From the NCBI GenBank assembly GCA_029948255.1, contig JALIZF010001776.1:1-64000 (forward strand): a DNA stretch of 64,000 nt. Reading direction: 5' to 3'. The position numbers and the translations under genes were made by a program. Of the stretch, positions 46,101 to 58,100 are shown piece by piece (the first letter of the stretch is position 1; each line of letters begins with the position of its first letter). The DNA comes from Telmatactis stephensoni. Its lineage: Eukaryota; Cnidaria; Anthozoa; Actiniaria; Isophelliidae. Under the pieces are notes generated by a model, which worked only from the letters and a program-made list of their open reading frames with translations, searched no databases and was not told the origin of the DNA.

Positions 46101-49100
46101 TTTATTCAAGAGATCTGTGGGTCCAGATTTGAAATATATTCAAATAATTTTTTTTCGGGGATTTTTGAATAACCCCCACTGAATTTCTAGTCGGTATAGG
46201 ACAGATTTTAAACTGGCCATTTCTCGAAAGTGGCACCAGTTAAGAAATAGTGAGACACCTCTATCAAACACACTAAAGATAGTCTTTCAGCTCATAGAAA
46301 AACATTTGTCGGCCTGTGCGTTGCGCTTGCGAAAAATAACTTTCAAAAGAGACAATTTTCAGACGTTGATTCAATCGACAAGATGACTTCCGGTCTATCA
46401 GCAATACCACTCTAGTTCGATTTTTAACAATTTTGACCGCAATTCATCGTAAATACGGTTCAAAAAAGGGAATTAGAACAGTAGCTTAGGTCATAGGCGA
46501 AGTAAATTGAACTTACCGCAATGTTTACGGGAACTAGGTTGAATTTTTTTGCGACAGCGTGACGGTTATTGTCGTTCGTTACTGTAACAATTTTCACAAA
46601 CTTCTGTCCGTTTCTTATTTATCTAAGGCCATCTCTTGAGAAACCATGCTGGAAATTAACAGAAACTTTATATTCTAAAAGTCTAAAAGTCTTATCGTAA
46701 AATAATGAAGAATTCAGGTTCAATTTACCTCAAATGAGTAAGACTTTGACTCCTGTTTACAACACCGTTTCGCTTGATTGAACTAATCGATAACTAATCG
46801 ATAATGACTATAGGGCGGGTGGTGTTGGAGGGGAGAGGGGGAGGGTGAACTAAGGACATAAATTAGATATTTGTGCAAGATTTCTTCCTTTTTAGTTTTT
46901 ATTAGAAATAAAAAATTGATCATGATTTAGATCAAACCTTTTTCTTAAACTAATCCGTCGGTCGTCGTCCCGTAAAACACCAAAGATTGTAAAGATTGTT
47001 GCTTGATGGTCTAACAGTCAGTCTTTCTAAATAACAGAGTACAAATTCAAATTCAATTGATAAGGAAAGCCTTGGAATATATAGTCGTAGTTAAAGTGCA
47101 CCTAACCCCCTGCTATTTCACCCTTTTTGAAGAAAAGTTCGAGCATTTCTAAGCATTTCAATTTGAATGAATTCCGAATTTTTTACACAATTTTAAAGTT
47201 TGGAGTTCCATGGAACACTTTCAAAAAACTTAAGCCTGGATAGACTTCACACTCTTTTGCTCGTTTCAAAAGTCTTTTGTGCAAAACAAAAGAGTGTGAC
47301 GTCTACCCTGGCGGAAATTTATTCACTTCGACTTCAGACTCTTCGGAATTGAAACTTTGCTGTTTTTTACCTATAAATACGAAACTGATCAGTTTTTAGA
47401 TTCTCTGAGTGAAATTCAAAGTGTATTATATTCAAATCTACATCACTTCAGCGATCGAATTAATCAACCAAGTTCCCATATATTTTCAGATGTGCCACCA
47501 CAGAAAGCTCAAAGGCCCTTTTTCCCAATGTTAACAATTTTGTGTAAGCTTTGGATTTCATTCATGTCGAGTAATTTTATCGTATAGAAGCAAGAGACCA
47601 TAATACTAAGAGAGCGAAACTCAGTATTGATGTCTGTGCGATGTTCGTAGCGACTAAGGCTATTTTTAGTAACTTCGCCATCGTGCGAGCAAGTCCCTCA
47701 ACCAATAGAAATTGCGCGCGGACGGGACCGTTTGAATTCTATTGTTTAAGAGCCTTGCGCGCCCGATGGCGAAATTACTAAAAATAGCCTTAGGCGCCAA
47801 GAACATCGCTACGAGCATCGCTATTAATTATTATTTTCATGGCCTAATAGTTATACGGTTTAAATAGAAACAAGTAGGTCAGGCGACACACCTACTAACA
47901 AACCCATCCTCATTCCTAAATTTTAAAATGATTTACGAAAATACCTGGAAAACTGCGTAGTAACGGAAAGAAAATGGGCGATATATTCTGTTGTTCGTGC
48001 GTAAAAGAAGGTCGCTTATAGATTTTACTTCATTTGGAACATGTGTGAGGATTATCTCAGAATTTGCGCATCTCCTATCATATATATATTGCATAATGCA
48101 AGAAATGCTACATTATCCCATAGTCCTCCTCTATTAAAGTGCGCTTAGACCCCTGTTATTTCCAATTTTGATAAAAAGTCCGGTCCGACCATTTCTAAGA
48201 ACTTCTATCAAGAGACCATAATACTAAGAGAGCGAAACTCAGTATTGATGTCTGTGCGATGTTCTTGGCGCCTAAGTTACTAAAAATAGCCTTAGTCGCC
48301 ACGAACATCGCACAGACATCAATACTGAGTTTCGCTCTCTTAGTATTATGGTCTCTTGCTTCTATACGATGAAATTACTCGACATGAATGAAATCCAAAG
48401 CTTACACAAAATTGTTAACATCGGGAAAAAGGGCCTTTGAGCTTTCTGTGGTGGCACACCTGAAAATATATGGGAACTTGGTTGATTAATTCGATCGCTG
48501 AAGTGATGTAGATTTGAATATAATACACTTTGAATTTCACTCAGAGAATCTAAAAACTGATCAGTTTCGTATTTATAGGTAAAAAAACAGCAAAGTTTCA
48601 ATTCCGAAGAGTCTGAAGTCGAAGTGAATAAATTTCCGCCAGGGTAGACGTCACACTCTTTTGTTTTGCACAAAAGACTTTTGAAACGAGCAAAAGAGTG
48701 TGAAGTCTATCCAGGCTTAAGTTTTTTGAAAGTGTTCCATGGAACTCCAAACTTTAAAATTGTGTAAAAAATTCGGAATTCATTCAAATTGAAATGCTTA
48801 GAAATGCTCGAACTTTTCTTCAAAAAGGGTGAAATAGCAGGGGGTTAGGTGCACTTTAACTACGACTATATATTCCAAGGCTTTCCTTATCAATTGAATT
48901 TGAATTTGTACTCTGTTATTTAGAAAGACTGACTGTTAGACCATCAAGCAACAATCTTTACAATCTTTGGTGTTTTACGGGACGACGACCGACGGATTAG
49001 TTTAAGAAAAAGGTTTGATCTAAATCATGATCAATTTTTTATTTCTAATAAAAACTAAAAAGGAAGAAATCTTGCACAAATATCTAATTTATGTCCTTAG

Positions 49101-52100
49101 TTCACCCTCCCCCTCTCCCCTCCAACACCACCCGCCCTATAGTCATTATCGATTAGTTATCGATTAGTTCAATCAAGCGAAACGGTGTTGTAAACAGGAG
49201 TCAAAGTCTTACTCATTTGAGGTAAATTGAACCTGAATTCTTCATTATTTTACGATAAGACTTTTAGACTTTTAGAATATAAAGTTTCTGTTAATTTCCA
49301 GCATGGTTTCTCAAGAGATGGCCTTAGATAAATAAGAAACGGACAGAAGTTTGTGAAAATTGTTACAGTAACGAACGACAATAACCGTCACGCTGTCGCA
49401 AAAAAATTCAACCTAGTTCCCGTAAACATTGCGGTAAGTTCAATTTACTTCGCCTATGACCTAAGCTACTGTTCTAATTCCCTTTTTTGAACCGTATTTA
49501 CGATGAATTGCGGTCAAAATTGTTAAAAATCGAACTAGAGTGGTATTGCTGATAGACCGGAAGTCATCTTGTCGATTGAATCAACGTCTGAAAATTGTCT
49601 CTTTTGAAAGTTATTTTTCGCAAGCGCAACGCAAATGTTTTTCTATGAGCTGAAAGACTATCTTTAGTGTGTTTGATAGAGGTGTCTCACTATTTCTTAA
49701 CTGGTGCCACTTTCGAGAAATGGCCAGTTTAAAATCTGTCCTATACCGACTAGAAATTCAGTGGGGGTTATTCAAAAATCCCCGAAAAAAAATTATTTGA
49801 ATATATTTCAAATCTGGACCCACAGATCTCTTGAATAAACATATTTCTTGTTATTCAAGAGAGTTTTAGATCTTTTTGCTTAACGAAAACAATTTTTGAG
49901 CACTCTTTCGAGACTGCCATTTTTGGGTGGAAATTTGAGGGTGTGGGACGGTTGAAGTTGGGATGTCAATATTTCGAGAAAGTAAAACAACAAGAATGAA
50001 AGAAACATGGTTTCATAGTTAACTAGGCACCTTCTACTGATAAACAAAAAATTAGGCGAAAATATTTTTCAAATTAAAAAACTGGTCGTTTTTAAGGCGC
50101 ACAGCCACTTAAAACTCGACCTGTGATTGGATGTGATATGACAAACTAATCCAAACACGGTAGATTGTTATCGTCATTGTAGTGTTCTCGCGCAGTTTTC
50201 AAGTCTGAAAACTAAATCCATCCATTCTTTATGCTTATAATATTTAAATCGCAATATTTATTCAAATTTGAGGATACGGTATTGGAACAAAATGTTTCAT
50301 TATCTGACTTTGAAAACTGGGATTTCTCCCAAATGTAATCTCGATGTGCATGCTATAATCTGACAATTTTAATTTCAAACTAACCCAAACAAGGTACTCA
50401 TCGTTTCAGTTAAAAACCCGGATTCTACTTTTTGCGATTCTTTTTGTTGTTGTTGTTTGTTGCGATGTTTTTAAGATCCGCAAAAAACTCCCCACATAAT
50501 AAGTTACCGCAAAAACTTTCCCCTCAAAATTATAATTGTGGTCGAAATTATCTTACATTGAAATTAAAATTGATCTGTTTCATAAAAAAACACGAAATTA
50601 CGTTAAAAACACAACTTTCAGAAAAAATACGTATTGATCATCGGATTGCTAATCGATAAATCGAGGACCATGGATTATCATCGAATATTATAGTTTCTAC
50701 TGAATATCACCGATTACTACCGATACTATCGATTACCGTCGATAACTATCGATTACTACTGAATATCATCGATTACTGCCGATACTATCGATTACCGTCG
50801 ATAACTATCGATTATTATCGATTACTACTGATTATCATCGATTACTATCGATACTATCGATTACCATTGATAACTATCGATTACTACTGAATATCATCGA
50901 TTACTATCGATTATCACGATTACTATTGGTTATCATCGATTCCTATTCGATTGTCATTGATTAATATTGATTACTACTGATTATCATCGTTTATCATCGA
51001 TTACTATCGATTATCATCACCAGCACGATCCTTGCCTAGACGTCTTGTATTTGATGAGCATTTCAAATAGATTTATTTCCTAGTCAATTTCTCCTGATCC
51101 ATTGTTCATTTCAGCGACATGTAAGTGTTCTATCCACTCAAGCACTGATATGCACTTAGAGCTATTTTATTACTCCAATTATCAAACTCATTAATAATTC
51201 ATTAGAAAACACAATGGAAATCACTACCACAACGTAGATCTTGACGTCAAATAAAGATTTTTGTTCATTTGCATAAACTTTAACTTGGATTTTCTAAGCC
51301 AAAAATAGTCAAACTTGGAAAATTCTGGTCAAATATAATAATTGACAACTAGACGTTTGATTATTGCTTTTATAAAATATTTTCGACGTTTTTTGAGCGA
51401 GCCATGTCTCTGTCCTCTGATATAAACATGGTAGCCAGCCAATCAACGCGCACGTTATATCTCAAATATTTTATAATAAGTAATATAAAGAACGGAGAGC
51501 GTGTTATATCGGGTCTAAAGATCCGAGCCGAACAGATATAACACGCTCTCTCGTTCTTTATACATTACATATACCTGCAAATCTACCATGGTGTGGTTTT
51601 TAGTATTCATCTTTTGATTCTACACAAGAACTGATCTTTCTTGGATTAAAATAAACTGAATAATATAGAACCAACAACAACAAACAAACAAACCAAGCCT
51701 GATCTATCTATGGGTACAACAAGTTCTCGGTTCTTTTCACCACAAAATCAGTTTCTTAACAATGAGAAAATTGGGGACTGCTGGCAGGAAGTTCATCAAC
51801 CGCTAACAGGTCGACAAACTACCAGCACAGTAAATTTCTGCTGTTCAGGCAGGTTCAAGTGAGCGGAAGTACTAGTGTAAGCCTCGCTACCCCCATCCTT
51901 AGCAAAGTCGTCCACGTGACTGAGGCTTTCAATGTACCCTTGATACACATATATATTTTTCATATTTTTTATTTTTTATTTATTTATTTTTTATTTTTTT
52001 TAAATTTTGTATTTTGTATTTTTTTTATTTTCTATTCTTTTTTTCTTTGTTTTTCTTTGTTTTCTTTTTTTGGCTTTGCTTTTTTACGGTGCACTGTACA

Positions 52101-55100
52101 TTGCATGCGTGGTTGCCGTGGAAGCGGGACCGGAGCACACACCGCTCATGTACTCACGGCCCCAACTCTAATGTATCGGTTCAATCTTTATACCAGAAAT
52201 GAGAGTCTAAACTGTACGTGTGGGATATCAATGTCGACGAACATCAACTGTTTTTGCGCATGCGATCGCGACCTGACAGGACCGCTAAAACTGATCAGAC
52301 ATTGGCTAGCCAATGCAGTAAATAGGTTGCTTTCAATCAACTGTTACAAGTCTATGAATCTCATTGTCTGGGTTTGACTGGGGGGCAAAACTGCCCCCGC
52401 ATATGAGCTTTCAACCAAAAAGAATTCTTTTGAAAACTTGCAAGCAACCTATAGTTTTGTATAACTGGTACGAAATTGATAGATTTGTTTGTGCGTAATG
52501 AATGCTAAAAATAACCGATAATTACTGTTTACTATCTAATCTAGCTTAAATCAGAGTTGGTGAATTTTTATGTCTCTAAACTAATTACATTTAGGTACAA
52601 CGATTCCAAAAATTCTGTAAATGTTAAATACAGGAGTTATGGAATAAGATTCACTGATATTTTTCTCTACTTTCCTAGACTGTTTCAATAAGTCGGTCCC
52701 AGTTCGCTCTCTGACGATTTTTTTTTCACCCGTGAGCGAAAAAAAAAATCGTCAGAGAGCGAACTGGGACCGACTTATGGAATCAGTCTACTACTTTCCC
52801 TGCATCAGGACTTCATGGTAGAATTATTAGCGAATCTATCCCATAATCTGTTGAATGCTTTTGATATGTATCAAATAATTCTTGAAAATCGCTTTATCAA
52901 CTAAATCACACAAATAGGCTAAAAAATCACATAAAGAGAGCATGAGACGTTCGTAATTCGACTTCAAGCTGTTTACAAGGCAGGCGATGTTGAGTATTCA
53001 AATCTGAAAACTAAATCCGTACAAACTTTAAGCCATTAATATTTGAAAGGCAATATATATCCGAAATATTAATTTACGGTATCTTATAAATTTAGAAAAG
53101 ATTCGTATTTCTGGACTTAGTAATTTGGGTTAGTTTTGAATATTCGATACGCAACTCCGGTCGCGGGACCCCCCTTCAAAACTCGACGTGTGGTTGGATA
53201 TGATATGACAAACTATTAAAAACAATATATTAGATTGTTATTGTCATTGTAGTGCATTGTAGTCACCTGCAGTTTGGTAAAATTTTAATAGAACTACTAA
53301 GTGTCACTATCCATATACTGACATTTGGAAAAAAAACCCTAAAAGCTGCACATAACGTTTAAATTAAAATACTATAGTATATTCTCGTTACTCCTTTTAT
53401 AAGTCCCACAAGATATATAAGCTTACAGCCCCCCCCCCCAAACACAAGATATATAAGTTTACAGCCCCCCCCCCAACACACACACACACACACACACACT
53501 ACAGTTACGAAGACAAAAATTCTAAATTGATTACCAAAATTACGACTAGTTTATACGCGTTAAAATCGTTTCCCAGGGTTTCTGAGATTTATCTTTTGTT
53601 TAAAATGATTGTCTAGGAAACAAAGTTCCCTGATAATTGTTAACACAAAACGAGACGAATCACTGGTTCCCAGGATAACATGGATTTTCAAGTGATAGCG
53701 TTAGTTTAGCGATCTTGTATCATTGCGCATGTGCACAAAGGTGCTCTTTGGCTAACGTATGTCCCACATGTATAGATTCAATTAGTTTTTCCGGTTTAAA
53801 AGTTGAACCAATATATTAAGCTTGGGGCCGTGGGTACATGAGCGGCGTACTCCGGTCCCACTCGACTATCAACAGTCAAACAATCAATCAATCGATTAAC
53901 AATCAATCAATCAATCAATCAAACGTTCAATCGATCAATTCATGCGGGTTGTGAGGGTGTACATTGAAAGCCTCAGTCACGTTGACGACTTTGCTAAGGA
54001 TGGGGGTAGCGGGGCTCGCACTAGTACTTCCGCTCACTCGCAACCTCATGAATCTTACAAGGATTTACTTACTGCTCATGAATCATGAATAAAGATATAC
54101 TTCCTGCCTTTCAGTGTGTATGGTAGTTTGTCGGCCTGTCAGCGGTCGGTGAACGTTCCTACCAGCTGCTGTCCCCAATTTTCTTTTTCGTTTGGTATTT
54201 GTATTTTGTTGGAAATCATGTGGCTTTCTTTTGTAACTTTAATGAAAATGAACTTGTGGAAATTGGAATTTGATTCCAAATAGACCGAAGTTCGGTATTG
54301 CCTATTAGTTTTAATGTGTTGCAACCTGAACAGTTCCGTAGAAGCAGATCTAGAAAATCTGTGTTGTGAACAATAGTTTTTTATTCATTTTAATCTCATT
54401 ACTTGTAATGCCTTATTTCTCTCGCGCTGCCAGTTTACACGTCTGGCAAAGATGCATAAGTTATGTTGATAAATGAAGCTTCATCCTTTACTAAAAAAAA
54501 CTTATGCAGGCTTTAAATCCGAAACCTAAATCTGTTTTTACCTTGAATACTATTGATATATGAAAGGCATATACATTAGAAATTAAATTGATGATTATCT
54601 ATAAAGGAAAGTTTTTATTAAAATATCGTCAGACATTTGTAAACTTAGGTTTTTTGAATATTCAATAAGCAACCTCTGGTCAGGGGATTCCCCCACTCGA
54701 AACACGACGTGTGATTGGGTATGATATGACATACTAACCCAAACAATATCTTGTAGCGTAGGATGATACTCTACCAGTGTTCCGTTGATTGAACGTTTTT
54801 CAGCTGCAGTTGCTAAAGTGTACTATCTGTATTTAGATGAAACTATACACGAAAATAGATATATTTGCTAGACTAAAAGAGGTCAGGGACATAACGAAAT
54901 AATTTAATCGAATTTTTACACGTGAAATTTAATTCTTTCAAAAGTATTTATAGTCAAGGCAAACACTTCTCCCACTGATGTTACCGAGGGTGAAATGGGG
55001 AGCGGAGCGGTCTCCATAGCTTGATACATGGTCGACGCCGAAAGTATAAGCATAGCCTAGAAGCCAGAGTGTGAGTCCAAATTTTGGGTTATTCAACGAC

Positions 55101-58100
55101 GAGAGATGTTAAAGTCCCTATGACATATAATTATGACATCTTTTTTTATTTTCCAACTCAGTTCTTGTCAGAGAATATAGTGGAGGTCTTTTTATCTTAT
55201 TCTTTAACACTTCGTATTTTCCAAGATATAAAGGTTTCAAATTCCAGAATGCAAATGTGATGACGTAAAAGGAAGCAACCACCACCAACTTCCATCGCTT
55301 TTACAAAAAGAGGTCTTCGATTCGAGAACCAGATTTTTCACTAAACAACAGGCTTTACCAATGGAAATAATTTCCAAATGAAAAAATGAGAGTATTTTAA
55401 GTCACCTTGTTTTTGTATAATAAATGATGACTCCTTTTACGTCATCACATTTGCATTTTGAAATTTGAAACCTTTATATCTCAGTAAATATGGAGTGTTA
55501 AAAAATAAGATAAAAAGATCTTTACTATACTCTCTGACAAGAACTGAGTTTAAAAATAAAAAAAGATATGTCATAATATATGTCATAGGGACTTTAAAAA
55601 CAATATTTCGACTTTATTCCAAAGTCATAATCATGTAATGAGATAATTTCAAGTTGTGGGTAAATGTATACCAACATTGAACATTGACGTATAGCCGGTA
55701 GCACCTGACTTGATATAGGCAAACAATTTATTCGTCTATTTAAAGTTTTTCTTTGCTTATTACTGTGGTTTTCGATATTCTGCGAACTCTGACCTTCAAA
55801 CAGTCTCCGTTGGAAATTGGTTATTCGCTTCCGCCCAAAAGTTCCTAAAATCCTACCAAATGACCAAGTAAAATCTTTAGACGATATATATTAACTATGC
55901 TATCCTTTTTGTATTAATAGTTCTTCGTATTAGGACTATTAGTGATTTTTACTTTTGATTTGACAGAAGCAAAAACGCAAATTAGCAGTTGGCGTACGTT
56001 TGAAAGTCAGAGTTCCCATAATACCGAAAACCGCAGCAACTAAAAGTGACCAAAATGAACTGCAAGTTCACAGTGCATTCGGCATTGAAGCAGAACGAAA
56101 TGAATTTCAATGCAATTCTAGATATCAAAAAGAGAACCACAGCTAGTATAAAACAAGATGTCGACTTATATTAAAATCGGTAAAATGAGCGTTTCTTCTG
56201 CGTATTTTGACAATGTAATGTCCCAGCTTGCGGGCCTTTGTCCCATTGTCAGGGACTAAAGAAGTTACAATTTTTCAGTTAGACGATGAATCAAGCAATA
56301 AACAAGTAATACGTAATATGACAAGCAACGCATGTTTATAATTAGTAACATGCCCGAGTCTACTTGCTTATAATTCTTCTTCCATCCGAACAGGAACGTG
56401 GACACTTGAAAGAAAGAAAGGCCTAGGAGCAAGTGTAGCTCAGTTGTTAGTGCGCGGCTTTCTGATGCGAGAGGTCCCGAGTTAATTCTCTGTCGAATCA
56501 CCTCGCACTTGTTTCGACTTGTTTCCATTCCGTGTAGCCTTAAGTAGCTTTTTAGTATCCTTAAAACGGAGCAGTGATGGAAAGAGGGGGTAAAGAGCGC
56601 ACCGTCGGCTTCCTGGGAGACTAGCGTTCAGTTGAAGGGACTACCGATGCTGAATTAATATTAGTGCTTTACCTTTTTAACTTTGGGAATTGAAGAAAAA
56701 ACGGGGACATCTGGCCGGAAGTTCATCAACCGCTGATAGGCTGACAAACTAGCAGCAATTTCTGTCAGTCACAGTCAACAAAGCAAGGAAATCGTAGAGA
56801 GTTATTTCATGAGGTCGCGAGTCAGTGGAAGTACAATGAAAGCCCCCGCTACCCCCAATCTTAGCAAGTCGTCTACGTGACTGAGGCTTTCAATGCACAC
56901 CCTCAACAACCCTCATGAACATTGTCAAGAGAACGTATCAGTTTGTGTATATAAGAGCAATTTAGCATGTGAGATATATATACCTATTTCAATTAATGTT
57001 GTCGACAGAAGCTTACGCGACTCACCCGAAAGGGCGTATGGGTAGAAATTACTAAAGCTATAAAACCACACAAATCAGCCATACGACAACTCAAAATAGC
57101 TTGCCTTGACCTTAAACACTAAAGAACTTCACTCGTTAGTGCTAAAATCAAGACCAAACCTGAAAATAGAGTAATTTTTTGCCTACTACCCATACTCCTT
57201 TTCGGTCTTGTCGCGTAGGCTTGAGACCTCTCGTACGACAACCTTTTCTGAAATAGGTGTATGCCAGTGAGACCGGAGCACAACCACTCATGTACTCAAG
57301 GCCTCAGTTCTTTAATCGTAGGCTCGACCTTTATGCCAGAGAAATGAATCCGATCTACACTTATGAGATATCACGATCGACAGTAGCTTTTGTGCACATG
57401 CGTACTGGCTATTAAGGAAACGCTAATCCAAGTCAGGTCAAACATACAACGAAGGTTTACACATTAGAAAGGAGCAAGATCATTCCTAGATTTTAAAATG
57501 AAGAAATATAAGAACATAAAAATATAACAAATCTGACACGGGTTTCATTTTTTTCCGGCTTTTCACAGTAAAAACTAGCGATGATAAGAACTGACGTTTT
57601 AATGTCGCTGACATCATTATTAAAGTGCAAGAAAATGTTTGAATGAGTTCTAAAACAAATGAAAATCAAATCCGCACTAATATACTATATATATAAAACA
57701 GTATAAACACAACCAGGCTAATTCATGTTTGGCTTCATGTCAGTGTGTGAAACAACGACTACTAAATCCATTTCAAAGGGTTTTTTCCCCTTTTTTCTTC
57801 GTGAATAGATTTGTTCGAAGTGTTAAATAACTTTTGTAAACAATTCATTTTAATATAGACTCGGAAGTGAAATTGTCAGACATTCACAGTAAGGGTTGAT
57901 TATGAATATTGAATCAGCCAAGCAAACTCCAGCTAGGGGATCCCCCCACTCTAAGCTCAACATGCGATTGGCTAATGAATGACAGCCTAATCCAAAACCA
58001 AATAGGTTGCTGTTATAATTGCCCTATCGCATAATGACGTCACACCAAAACATTTTATTGTTTTGACGCTAAGGATTATGGTCGCCAGAGGGGATCAGAG

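Larger units (their letters stand above)
45834..50108. mobile_element. TTAA fold-back element 5, 4.3 kb palindrome
   Basis: Ends GTGGCTGTGCGCC and its inverse, with TTAA on both sides (45830-45833, 50109-50112). The arms, about 45834-47640 and 48300-50108, are nearly identical over 1.75 kb, so the same 76-codon frame appears on the plus strand (47357-47587) and minus strand (from 48362). The roughly 650-bp centre contains MITE-A sequence in two places. No transposase was recognised. It lies in the 17 kb intron of the FN3 gene. Confidence 0.88.

Noticed and set aside
47357..48673. Same 76-residue protein encoded on both strands
   Set aside because: Mirrored arms of the 4.3 kb palindrome; no start context, domain or splice support. 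The matching pair at 20595/21303 is explained the same way.
56431..56505. Functional tRNA gene
   Set aside because: The B box is mismatched and the acceptor arm does not close convincingly; the conserved tail marks it as a SINE.
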